Below are positions 19,914 to 30,806 of a DNA stretch of 32,782 nucleotides, one piece after another; the first letter of the stretch is position 1; the number at the start of each line of letters is the position of its first letter. Under the pieces are notes generated by a model, which was given only the letters and a program-made list of their open reading frames with translations, had not been told where the DNA came from and made no database searches. The stretch covers positions 42,151-74,932 of the forward strand of contig QKYT01000476.1 in NCBI GenBank assembly GCA_003550305.1. Direction: 5' to 3'. Position numbers and translations under genes: made by a program. Source of the DNA: Glomus cerebriforme (Eukaryota; Glomeromycota; Glomeromycetes; Glomerales; Glomeraceae).

Positions 19914-22900
19914 TTAATGAATAATAGCTAACAATATATCCGCTACAACCCACGGAAAACTTAATAAAACGTTTTCACCTTGATCTGGATATTCTTCTTG
20001 ATTATACGTTACATAATACCAGGCTGAAGCTTTTGCTTTTGCTTCATCACTTATTGGTATTGATACGTGTAAATTAAATGGTGTAATATCATCTATATCA
20101 TTGTCATCATTTATATCTTGCAATCCCAATCCCATCAAGAATTGTTTACGAACATCATAAATAATAAATGATATGGTTCCGCCAATCGCTTCTCTGATGT
20201 CTTGGCTTTTCTTACCTTCTACCTGTTTTCCTAATAATTGTGCAGCTATGATTTCTGCTTCGGTTTTGACTCTATATTTTTTCATTAGATTACGAATTTG
20301 ATTATTGTAATAGTCACGATAAATCAGAGCTTCTTCCAGGTAATGTTCATATCCATTAAATAAAAATTCTTCATCTAAAGTTATATTTTCTACATCATAA
20401 TTCAACAACGGAACATTTTCGGATTTATCAAATTGAATATTGCGATATAATTTCCCAAGTATTTTTTCAGATTTATAAGATATTTTATTTGCTTTTTCCA
20501 TGAAATCTGGATATTTTTCAAGATTTGGTAACGTTTCAGTTACTGGCACTCCAGTCTTATTGAAATCGACAGCCTTGGAGTGCTATTTTATGATAGAGAA
20601 ACTTTTTAATATCATAATTAGAATTGTTTTATATCAAAATATTATGAGAAAGTATAACTTCCTACCAGTGTTGCTAGTATTTTACATCCAATAAATTTAA
20701 CTCCTTCATCCTGAATATCTGCTAAGGCCACATGAAGATTACTAATCTGTCCAAGTCTATTATTAATCATAAAATCCTTAAAAAATTCACATATATCAGT
20801 AATTTCGACTGGCCTATCCAAAGTTTTCTTTACTGGGGGATCATAATTCATAGGCTCCTCATTCTTGGTTATGCGAATCCTTTCATCAAAAGAGACGAAA
20901 TATTCATCTCCATCTTATTTATATAAATAGAAATATAGAAATATTAAAGTTTATAAAGTAATAATGAATTATAATTATAATAGTAAATAAATACCTAGAT
21001 CACCTCCAGACTATTATGTTAAGATAAAATAAATATGTAAATTACATAATATTAAAAAAAAAAAAATTTGGAGTCAAAATAAATATTACATACCAATAAA
21101 TTTGGTAACGGCTTATATCCTTTTTGGCTAAACACTACACAATTTTTTAAATGAGACAATTCGGGAACATCAACTGCCTCAACTATTCTGAGATCTCCAG
21201 GGTGTAAACAGGGATTTCTTGTAATGACTATTAGAAAAAAAAGACAAAAAATAAATTAAAATCAATAAATTATTCATAATATAGAATGAAAACTTACTTG
21301 CTGTGCTAGTCCAAACCTTTTTTTCTCTCTGAACTTTATTATTAGCTGCATTAAATGTTTGATATTCAGAAATAATCGTAGAAGTTTGGACATAGATTTG
21401 ATTTTCTTCTAAGATCCCTGTTTCATCAACCACACCAATCAAGAGAAATGAATTTGGCACTAAAATACGTGCTTTGTATCGTAGCAGTTTTAATGCAAAG
21501 ATACGCTTGCATTCTAAGAGTGCCTTCAAAAATGGGTCAAAAGTTTTCTTTCTCATCATTCCCTAAAATAGAAAATAAATATAATAAGAACATATTATAG
21601 ATAAAGTAAATAAAAGATATATTTAATACAAACCGCATCGATCATACTAATAATTGTACGAGTTATATGAGAACATTCTCGTGTTCCTGTACTGCGTTTA
21701 ATAATTTGGTATGCTTTTTCTTCATTGGTCATCATTAAATCGATATCTGCACGCATTTCTTCTTGCAGAGTAATAAACACATCATCTTTCACTCCAAGTG
21801 TTGATAACAACAATATAATTTGTCGATTGAGATGCCCAGGCAATGGGGTTTTTAACGTTTTTACGATTTCTAAATTTAAAGTCGGCGCCTCAAATTTGGT
21901 TTGACTAGGGCGTATGTATAAAACATTACCTTCGTCTTTAAGGTTTGGGTCAACTGCAACAACGCCCTAAAATAAGTAGATTAAACTATGAGAATTGTTT
22001 TTTTTAATAATAAAATGATTTTCATTTCCCATACCTTACATCCGCCTAGTCGTATTTGAAATACTGAAGGGATTTCCTTATCACTTTTGTTTTTGGTTCC
22101 CCAATATTCTTTTGCCGCAAGTTTGGCTAAACCTGGCGATATTTTTCCACATCCGTCACTAAAAAAAACAATTTTTTGATTCATAATGATTTTAAAAGTT
22201 GAATAAGTTTTATTTACTATTATTATCATATCACCTAAATTTATGTTCATCTCTTTTAATTTCATCAAGTGGTTTGATTTGCTCGCGATCAAGTACCAAT
22301 ATTCCCATCGTGCTTGTGAAGCACTGACCCATACGGGCTGCATATAATGCAGGACCTCTAATATCGCTATTTAAATAAATTAATAAACAAAATGCCGTGA
22401 TTAATAAAGGCAAAAGAAATTTTCACTAACCTAAAATCTCCCATATTAGCACGAATAAAATTTGCATTGAATGTGTCACCATCTGATGCGACGAACCAAC
22501 AAGATGTTTCCTTAAGTTGTGATGCGGAAAATATCAGAAATTCATAATGACGTCCAACTAAATGAAATCCATTTTTTATAATATCCATTATTCTCAAGTC
22601 GATTATATCAACATCTTCATCCTTATTAAGGAAAAGTCTTTCAAAATTTTCTTCCCTAAAAGTAACTCGCAAAAAATAATCTGTTTTATCTTTGTATAAA
22701 CGTAATATACGGTTTGATGACTCGTAGTTAGGTCCATCATAATAAATATTTGTTGGGGTTATTGTGGCATGATTTACCCATACGCAACGCGAAGTATTTT
22801 TTAACGGGTTTGAAGGGTGCCAGTTTCTGAAGTTTTTTAACGCATTTTCAAAAATGGATATCGGACGATCTTTGTGTTTTTCATCGAAAGGGTCCCAATA

Positions 22901-23974
22901 CTTGGTTGAAATTTGATTTAATACATGCATGGCTATCTCTCCTTGGTTTCCATTGTGAATAAGTTCACCTAAACGTTCTCCTAATTTATATTCTTCAATT
23001 TCATATGGTCTTAATATCCCATAGGAAATTAAACTTTCTAGTTTAAAACATATATTAAATGGTAATAATTCGCAAATAAAATTTTCAGAATCTGTTGAAT
23101 AACCAGGGTTTTCGACGCATTTGATCATAATTTGAGGTATACGTGGAATACCTTTAAATTTAAATTTGTCCAACGTATTACGTAGATTATCTAGATTATC
23201 TCTAAATATTAGTCTATACACTAAACATCTACCAAAAACTCCTGTCCAATCAATAGTTCGTATCCATTCAATATTTCGAGACTGTCGTCCTCTCAAATTT
23301 ATTAAACTCATTAATTCCATAAACTCGATTACTCCTCCTCCTCCTTTACGATAAAGGTACGGTGGTTGCTTACAGCTTATATAAAGGGATATTACATCAT
23401 CCGTTGAATCGAGGAAAATTCCTCTTGAATTTTCTGCTAAATTACGAAAGGGGATTTTAACCCGTCTTTTTACGGAATCTGAATCAGAACCTTTGAACCC
23501 TTCCAAAATAAAAGCTTCTTCTGTTTTTGAAAAAATTATCTTAGACTTTTCATAATCTTCCGGATATTTCCATTTACATGAAAATGTGAATTGTTGATTA
23601 TTACTCTTTTTCTTTTTATCTATATGGGTTGCTGTTGACCAATTTCCGATTTCAAAACTTGATAAAAAAAAATCTGTTTCGATTTCGTTTGTATCACTCA
23701 TTGTTTCGACCTTTTTTTTGGGTTTAACGGGATGTATATATAAAGGTCTTCCCAAACACGTTGGACGAACAAATGGTGCTTTTGCAATACAAAAGTCTGC
23801 ATCTTTTTCATTTTCAAATTCTACATAACCGGAACCAGCGTTACAATTTATTTTTGTTTTATGCATTTTTAGTTCACAATTAGATATGGGTCCATATCCA
23901 TGAGCTGATAAAGCATTAATCAAAACAGTTTTGTTAGCTTTATACGGAATATTTTTGACATAGACTTTTGCCAT
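19914..23974 (-). CDS. Cellular RNA-dependent RNA polymerase with N-terminal RRM
   Basis: Eukaryotic silencing-type RdRP (two-barrel family, like QDE-1 and plant RDRs), which copies single-stranded RNA into double-stranded RNA for Dicer. Exons, 5' to 3': 23974-22431, 22366-22235, 22158-22035, 21966-21634, 21562-21298, 21227-21094, 21010-20995, 20913-20666, 20582-19914. The eight GT-AG introns are 64-83 nt. The coding sum is 3465 nt, exactly 1155 codons, giving 1154 residues. The start is an ATG in CCATGGC. Residues 3-84 form an RRM-like fold (VYVKNIP as RNP2, GSGYVEFE as RNP1). The polymerase core follows: ARMGQCFTST (525-534), SDGCGKIS (559-566), FQIRLGGCKGVVAVDP (593-608), RNPCLHPGDLRIVEA in exon 6, then the metal-binding SGGDLDGDEYF (845-855) with Asp 848, 850 and 852, and LHSKAVDFNKTG (932-943). 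The C-terminal exon is charged and helical. All key residues are present, so the enzyme looks functional. Its neighbours are transposon relics. Splice sites come from conserved motifs and frame, not from transcripts. Confidence 0.93.
20995..21010 (-). other. 16-nt microexon of the RdRP encoding SGGDL(D)
   Basis: TCTGGAGGTGATCTAG sits between a TAATAG acceptor and a GTATTT donor. It joins the upstream TTG codon in phase 0 and supplies the first base of the next Asp codon (G + AT). It encodes Ser-Gly-Gly-Asp-Leu plus that base, so the catalytic DLDGD is split across two exons. Skipping it would shift the frame and give a stop after 15 codons of exon 8. Confidence 0.85.
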
Positions 23975-24919
23975 GGTTAGTGATTATAAGCAAATAATTG
24001 ATATTACAATTATAACTAATAATTATTTCTACCAGTATATCTGTGGGATGTGTGGAAAGAGCAAAGATTTATATTAAAAGCAAAAAAATGATCTACAGCA
24101 CATGACAAACATTATAACATTCTAACTGCGCACAATAGACATAACACGGATGTATAAATATAGTAATATTTAGTGAACAATAACCACATTTCTTTTGTAT
24201 GCTAGAATAGGAAATGTTTTTATGTAAAAAACCTTGAACTCCGAACCTGTTAATGTCACTCATGACCTGGTGTTTATTTACACAATAAAGAAATGTCTAT
24301 TTTAAAAAATTGATTGCAAGAATTTTTTATCCAAAATTCGAATGTCATCATTTTTGTTAAAATTACCATTTCTTTTTTTCTAACTATAATAAATCCCATA
24401 TTTTTTTCGCAATTTTCTAAATAAAATGATTAGGAATATGTGAAGATAAAACCAATTATTGAAAAATATTTTGGTGCTCTTTCTTCATAAACATATACAG
24501 AAAGATAGAAAAATGAATCAATACAAATAATACTATATTATCATCAACTTCAAATTTTAATAATAATATACTTCAAAAAACTTTTAAATGATAAGAAAAG
24601 ATGTTTATTTTGTTCATAAAAAATACGTGTCTTTGTTAATTTAGTTAATTTAAACATACGGTACGTGTTTTACTCATGTTCTTGATACAATTTAAGTAAT
24701 ATCTGTTCTTATTTATATATTAATTACTCCTTATTCCTTACTATAATTATCCGGGTCCTGGCCACTCTGAGGATTTAAAGTAAAATCTCCGAAATGATTA
24801 TAGATAGAATTGCTGATGTAATTATGTAAGTGGTGCTATCCAACATATTTTGTACAGAGTCTATATCATTGGAATACTCGTACTAACTCTAGTATTTCCT
24901 GGAACACCACAATTTTCAA
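23975..24919. other. Upstream region of the RdRP gene
   Basis: No coding frame. A minus-strand TATATTTATA-like word lies about 175 bases upstream of the RdRP ATG and could serve as a TATA element, but such words are frequent here. Nothing else was recognised. Confidence 0.35.
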
Positions 24920-25240
24920 ATGCCCATCGATCGGAATGAAGTCCAGAATGCTTCAGAGGCAAATCTTTCTCGTTCAGAGTCTCAAACATCAACCATTTTG
25001 TCTATCAATCAAAAAATTCCCTATAATCCTATAATCAAAAAATAGAATGAGATTTAATATATGAGTTATCAATTTGTACCAAAGAAAATAATACTAAGTT
25101 GATAAATATAATATGCGACTTTCTTAAAAAGCAATTTTAGCAGGGTCTGATGAAGTTACAATACAGATTATAGTAAATTTATTTAATATAGCAATAAATC
25201 GAATTAAGACATTAAATCCAAGAATGACTAGTCGGCAAGA
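24920..25240 (+). pseudogene. Small coding-like fragments, plus strand
   Basis: An ATG frame at 24920-25045 encodes 41 residues (MPIDRNEVQNASEANLSRSE, then a Ser/Thr/Gln stretch and NPIIKK). A second frame, beginning after a TTTTAG acceptor-like site at about 25139, reads GSDEVTIQIIVNLFNIAINR, then IKTLNPRMTSRQE and a stop. Their composition is coding-like and they may be exons of one decayed gene. No family was recognised and the join is not clear. Confidence 0.3.
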
Positions 25241-25339
25241 ATAATGAAATCAACTTAGTATCCCCGATGCAAACTTGCATCAAAAACTTTGCAAAAAAAA
25301 ATTTGTACACTGTTTATGGGATTGAAAGATATACTTGAA

Positions 25340-25500
25340 ATTGACTTTCATCTGAATTTAAAGGAATTTCAAGCATCTGAATTTAAAATCCAGGTATTTG
25401 AAATTAAAAGTATCTAAATTTTAATTAATATCAGATGATAAAATCCCGATGTCTGAAATCTGAATTTGAATTTCAGACAGAAATTACCGTATCTGAATTC
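25340..25500. repeat. Degenerate short tandem repeat (ATCTGAATTTAAA type)
   Basis: Repeated ATCTGAATTTAAA, TTTGAAATTAAAAGT, ATCTAAATTTTAA, TCTGAATTTGAATTTCAGA and ATCTGAATTCAAGAA blocks about every 20-30 bases. A similar pattern occurs at 19260-19300. Non-coding. Confidence 0.5.
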
Positions 25501-25540
25501 AAGAAAATATAAATCCTCTTCTCACTTATCGTGCTTATCA

Positions 25541-25725
25541 TTAATTGAGAATTGCAATGAATTGCGTATAGATTTGATCCGTTGGTGCTAATTTTGGCAC
25601 GTAAACTTTTTTAGGTGGCTTAGATTTACGTAATTGATCGACAGCACCACGCATTTTATACACAATCCACAGGCATACCTCTTCATAGTTTCCTTCGTCT
25701 TTAGATACTTTGTGTATGGAATATG
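25541..25725 (-). pseudogene. Orphan coding exon, minus strand
   Basis: An open minus-strand frame without an ATG at its start: SYSIHKVSKDEGNYEEVCLW, IVYKMRGAVDQLRKSKPPKK, VYVPKLAPTDQIYTQFIAIL, then Asn and a stop. The Lys/Pro-rich middle and balanced composition look truly coding. It is probably the last exon of a gene whose upstream part is lost or too decayed. Family unknown. Confidence 0.4.
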
Positions 25726-25999
25726 ACTATACGTCCAATATCAGATTTTTGGAAGCAGTGACTGTCCTTGAGTGTAATTCAACTCAAGCTCGTGAGGACA
25801 AACTATGGATGTAAATAACGAGCAAGAAGCAATTATAAAACAATTATGAATAACGCTTACGTTTCAATTGCCACTTTCAAGATATTATGGAAACTCAACA
25901 AAAGATTTTTATTATATCTTAGGTAACAATACCGTGGGTGTGTGCTTGATGTTGTTTTTCTTACTTTTTTTTAATTCATATATTTTTTAGTTGTTTAAA

Positions 26000-27740
26000 A
26001 TATATCGTATCAAATATATCTGTAGATGATTTTAAGGAAGATCTATACCAGTATCATGGAGTTATAATGATAAATAAAAAAGTGACAAGGCTTAATTTAA
26101 TAATCATTCTTTACTGGGCATTCATTAATGAGCTTGAATATCATATCGAAGATGCTCAAAGTTGGTAGATCAGGAACATCATAGGCGAGAAAAGAGATCC
26201 TTAGAGACAGAATGGTGACCGTTCGACGTGAAACAAGACAATCTACAGATATATGAGTATGAGGTAATTATTATTGCATTAACGTTTAGCATGAAAAAGT
26301 GGGTTCTTACATCTTTGGATGTATGCAACCTCTGATTGAATGAAGTTCATTACGTTAAAACAAAGTTGGCTGGATAAATTATCCCAAGAGCATGATTTGC
26401 TAATTTCTAATGATGATACAAAAGCTCGTCATTAAAGTAAGTGATCGATGGTGATGGTAGTTTCTTTTTCAGGTTCTAATAAATTTTAATTTTGGTAGAA
26501 AAACATCAATTCATCTGATTCAAAATCATGAACTTTCTTATCAGAAAATGAATATCAGAATCAGATACAACATTTCAGCTCACTTAAAAAAATACTTTAT
26601 TGGAACTTATTGTAGAGAGTCTCTAATTAAGTAAATTAAATTAAGTGGTTTAATTTTTTATTTTGAAATCTTTTAATTTTTATTTTGTTTCCAGCTTGAT
26701 ATCGTAAAATTGCAAGGCTGAAGGCACAATCCTTGAACTGCAAAAAAATATTAAAGAATATGAAAACAATCTCAGAATCTGATATGATCTATTTGAGACG
26801 ATAAAAACTTTCATGAAGATTATTTTTGGTTTAACTAAATTTTAATACGTAAGTTCATTCTATAGTTCAGTATTACATCACACGCAATTCAACAAGATTT
26901 AATATCATATAATTTCAAACAGGATGTGGATTGATCACAAAAGGAATTCCTTAGCAACGAAATTCTAAATGAGGTATTGATATATTTATAAGGAAATACT
27001 TCTTTAATACTATTCTAGACAGTCATTTGTATTATTTTTAAATATATTTATTCTTTAAAATAATGCTTACAATTTTTCTTAATTTAGTGGTGAAGTATTC
27101 CAGAAATTGTAGCAGAAATTATGGATACACCAAATATACCATTTGGAGGGTTTATACACTTTACAGTATGGTAGGTTCTCCAAAGTTTTCATTGTTAATT
27201 ACCAGTTTGTTTACTAACTTAAATATGATTTAGGATCAGGGCCTGTTCCAAATGTAATATACACGAAAGATACTCTTAAAGTACAAAAGACCTTAAGAGA
27301 AAGAGAATTGCACTGAAATCTAGTAAATATCTATCAAGTGCCAAGGTGACAGAATGCCAGTCTTTCAAGTTGGCGTCGAGCTTTTTTTTTTCTTACATAT
27401 CATTCTTTACATTGAAGGTGGATTTTATTTATTTGTCAATTTAACAACAAAAATATGAAGAACTCAAGCCAATCCTTAAAATTTCGCATATAATGCTTCA
27501 AGTAAAGGTTAGAAACATTCAGACGACCTTTAAATTATGATTTTACCCTTGTCTTGTTTTACAGAAATTTTATTCACTATTTTTATATATGAAGAACAGG
27601 GTGGAAAAGAAAATTTGCTACTGAAAAAATGATAATTACAGAAGCTAGTAATACACGCTGAGATATTTTATTTAGCATCACTGATGTATATGTTATTTCG
27701 TTCTTTCGGCGTCCAGAACCCAATGCATAAGTTTTGAATT
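26000..27740 (+). pseudogene. Long decayed coding tract, plus strand
   Basis: Scattered plus-strand pieces with coding character: VTRLNLIIILYWAFINELEY then HIEDAQSW (about 26080-26166); TLRERELH with a stop and NLVNIYQVPR (about 27285-27342); KYEELKPILKISHIMLQVK (about 27450-27508, ending at a GTTAGA donor); ITDVYVISFFRRPEPNA (about 27680-27730). Stops and frameshifts are frequent. One or more multi-exon genes or transposons have decayed here. No domain can be assigned. Confidence 0.3.
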
Positions 27741-29524
27741 GTTGAAAGAAGGTCAGATTAATTTAAATATAAATGGGTTTATTTATTACTGGAATCTATA
27801 TATTAGCTTCAATAGAATTTCAATATTAATTTAATGTAGCACTATGTATAATGATTACCTATAAGGAAATTGCATTCTCTATCAAATGTTTTATTATCTT
27901 TAGCAGGGTTGCCGTAATTTCCTAACGATGCAGAAAATATCATATAATTTTCGGCTTTATTTTGAAGGATGATTTTTATATTCAATCAATACTGTTATAG
28001 AGCTATTTCCTCATATATATTCATGATAAGGAGGAAATAAGTTATGTAATTTATGAAAAAAGTGAGATAGTTTTATTTTATATCAAAGAGATGAGAATTT
28101 TGCGGCGTAGAAATAATTTTTTAAGACAACTTAAGTTATCTAGGAGATTATTTAAACATGATACTATCATAAAGTGAAACTAAATTAAAAGAATAATGAC
28201 TTATATAATGGAAGGAAGATATACACGACTAACTTATCCGTTAAAGTAAATTGCATCACATGACGTTAATTGACGTTCCTAATTTTAAGGAGATTAGAGT
28301 ATATAATTGTTTACTTGTGAAATTATTATAATTAAGCTAACACTGTTTTTGTCTTTCTAGATATCAAAATGGAGGTTTTAAATTTCCTAGAAGAGAATAT
28401 GTTAGATTTTTGATTTTTCTCTATCAGGAATTTATTTAGTACAAAGTGTCCCTTGTAATACTGCATAAGGTTACGACCCATCGAAAGATTACGTCCATAT
28501 AGTGTTAGCATCATATTTTTTCAGTTTACTTACCGAATTTAACTTCAAAATTATTTTTAGGCGTAACATGAAAAAAAGAACCAATCAATAAAGATTATTA
28601 TGAGAATTTGCTTTTTTAGTTTATCAGATTAATAAGAAAATAATAATAATACACTGTATTCGAAAGGTAATAACTGAAGTAGCATAACATTATAGTATGA
28701 TAACATGCTTGGGTATCGGTGCAATTGCGAGTACCAAATTTACACAAGACCTATAGAAATAAAACAATTTAAAATATTTTTAAGTTTATTGAAACTTCCT
28801 ATAGGTTGTTGAAATGTATTTAATAACCCTTTAATACAAGTTTTTATGCTTGGGTAACATCATTGTTGATATTACAAATAAACAAACCGTTATTCTCCCG
28901 ATATAAATATTTTCCGTTTGCCTTGCTTATTATACAAACGTGGCGCAGCATACAGTATATACAGTATAATTTTTATTAATGGGAAAATTTAACTAGTACG
29001 TTTCGAGCATACTTTTTTTTCTTTTTTTGGTACTTGACCCGCATAACATTACTGTACCACATAACTGCTTAAACGAATATATTTTAACTGTTTCATCTTA
29101 TTATCTTTTTTTGTGTAATCCTAAACGTAATCAGTATTGTTTGGATTTCATATGTTTTTTTGATGATATGAAAATGGATTGAAGCCTCTTTATCGTTATA
29201 TAATCATTCTTTTAATCAACATATATGGATTTGTATAATATATTTTTTGTGCGATTTTGTTACAACTAATTTTTTAAAAAGAAAAATTATTTATTACAAA
29301 CGAATCTAAAAATAGGTATGAAGTAATCATTGATATAAATGGTAATAAAACGGCGTGCTACATAATCGTGAATGGAAAATTCTTAATAACCACTTCGGGT
29401 TTAAATTCTATTTTGGTAAACATTACGTATGGTAATACCGTAAAACGCCAAGGATGTACATATATGTATCAATTTGCATGCTGATTAGTAATTATTTTCC
29501 ATGAAATTCGGTAACGAAAAAAAT
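27741..29524. other. Intergenic region upstream of the HMG gene
   Basis: No supported gene. A weak plus-strand frame after TTTCTAG at about 28363 (YQNGGFKFPRREYVRFLIFL) ends quickly. An imperfect inverted repeat with ACCTATAGAAATAAAACAA and TTGAAACTTCCTATAGGT arms spans about 28748-28806. CAGTATATACAGTATAA lies at about 28952. Confidence 0.4.
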
Positions 29525-29534
29525 TATAAATATA
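29525..29534 (+). promoter_or_regulatory. Candidate TATA box of the HMG gene
   Basis: TATAAATATA directly followed by GGGGG, 100 bases upstream of the ATG at 29634. Both the spacing and the GC-rich neighbour in otherwise AT-rich DNA make it a reasonable core promoter candidate. Confidence 0.45.
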
Positions 29535-29633
29535 GGGGGATTCAATATTTTTATCTTTGGGGAATGGAATCTGTATTCAATTAAGAAAAGAATATTTTAA
29601 TTTTAATTTTTAAACCCTCAATTTATATTATAA

Positions 29634-30806
29634 ATGAGCGAAACAATCGGCAATTCGATTATTAACTCTAATGAGTTAAACGAATGTGTGTTCATTAATA
29701 CGAATAATCCAAAAGTAAAGGATCAAACTCAAAAGAATAATGTTCCTTTTCCTTTAATAAAACCACCTTTTCCACCTTTGATCGATCCAAAGGATTTATT
29801 AATTATTGGTAAAGATAATAAACCTACTAGATCTCCGAATGCGTTCATTATTTATCGTAAAGTTTTCTTTAAAACTATTAAAAATGAAGGTCATGTTTTA
29901 CCAATGACTTCCATTTCTTCAATGGCCTCACAATCTTGGGAACGAGAACCCGAAGAAATTAAAAAATATTATAAAAGTCTTGCCAAAGAAGCTTATAATT
30001 ATCGTAATGAACGATTTCCTAAAAAAGATAAACGTAAAAAACGAGAAAAGTGGAATATTATTTCTTTTAAGAGTAATATTCCTACTTCCATCAATAATAA
30101 TATCCCGGATAATATAAACAATGAACCATTGAATTTGGAAAATTTGCAATTACCTACTCCTACTGAAGATGTTCTTAAAAATCCGTTAATTGAAGCTTTC
30201 ATGCAGATCAATAACGGTTTACTGCAAAATCTTATCATATCAAATGAATTATCTTTAAATATCTTAAACAGTAGCGATAATGTACAAAATAACATCCAAA
30301 TTAATAGTCCAATAGACGATCTTTTCGAAGAAAATAATGTTGAATTCTTAAATTTACAAGAACAAATTTATCAAAGTCCAAATTTATTATTGAGCGATGA
30401 AAGTAATTTTACATCTCCAAATTTAAATGAATTAATTAATTCTTTTTCCACTGAAAGTTTACAGCAAATGGAAAATGCTAATAATGAACAGATCGAACAA
30501 GAAAAAGAAATTCAACAATTTATTATCAATAATTTGCCACAACAATTCTTTTCTCAAGATTTGAATAATAATGATTTAACAAATTTAAATTCTTTTGATA
30601 GTATAAACGCTTTTTTCGATGATCCACAACCAAACTTTTTCAATTATCTTGATTTGAATAATGATAATGTTATCGCAAATGATCTAAATACAGAAACGAA
30701 TTCCGAACTTTTAACTGATTTCATACAATACGAAGAAGTTCCCAACGATTTGGGAATTACTTTTGCTAGCTCAGAATTCGAAAATTTTTCTCTGTGTAAT
30801 TTTTAA
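29634..30806 (+). CDS. MATA-HMG-type HMG-box protein, 390 aa
   Basis: A complete single-exon gene from ATG to TAA. Residues about 66-135 form a sequence-specific HMG box: RSPNAFIIYRKVFF, then ISSMASQSWEREPEEIKKYY, KSLAKEAYNYRNERFPKK. The NAFI-x-YR start, the SW-x-x-E turn and the YY-x-x-LA-x-x-A helix are typical of the MATA-HMG group. A basic cluster follows the box (KKDKRKKREKW), likely nuclear localisation and DNA contacts. The N-terminus is short and Asn-rich with a proline patch (PFPLIKPPFPPLIDPKD). Residues 145-390 are an acidic Asn/Gln/Ser/Leu-rich tail, possibly an activation domain. It is probably a nuclear transcription regulator. Genes of this type are highly amplified in Rhizophagus, so a mating role cannot be assumed. 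No TPT or helicase partner of the Mucoromycota sex locus is nearby. The next gene (RdRP) is divergent and 5.7 kb away. A candidate AATAAA lies at 31010. Confidence 0.92.
   Translation: MSETIGNSIINSNELNECVFINTNNPKVKDQTQKNNVPFPLIKPPFPPLIDPKDLLIIGKDNKPTRSPNAFIIYRKVFFKTIKNEGHVLPMTSISSMASQSWEREPEEIKKYYKSLAKEAYNYRNERFPKKDKRKKREKWNIISFKSNIPTSINNNIPDNINNEPLNLENLQLPTPTEDVLKNPLIEAFMQINNGLLQNLIISNELSLNILNSSDNVQNNIQINSPIDDLFEENNVEFLNLQEQIYQSPNLLLSDESNFTSPNLNELINSFSTESLQQMENANNEQIEQEKEIQQFIINNLPQQFFSQDLNNNDLTNLNSFDSINAFFDDPQPNFFNYLDLNNDNVIANDLNTETNSELLTDFIQYEEVPNDLGITFASSEFENFSLCNF

Noticed and set aside
20500..20926. Plus-strand ORFs opposite the RdRP
   Set aside because: They are antisense shadows of well-supported RdRP exons. 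The same applies to 23166-23354.
19914..23974. A viral RdRP integrated in the genome
   Set aside because: The motif is the cellular DLDGD of double-barrel polymerases, not a viral GDD palm motif, and the gene has eight introns.
28332..28514. 60-residue minus-strand ORF
   Set aside because: Lys/Ser-rich with no motif. The opposite strand has an equally good short frame, so neither is supported.
29928..30295. Two minus-strand ORFs inside the HMG gene
   Set aside because: Antisense shadows of the HMG coding sequence, Phe/Ile/Leu-rich from its Asn/Lys codons.
29634..30806. The HMG gene marks a mating-type (sex) locus
   Set aside because: The flanking TPT and RNA helicase genes of the Mucoromycota sex locus are absent, and MATA-HMG genes are many in AM fungi.
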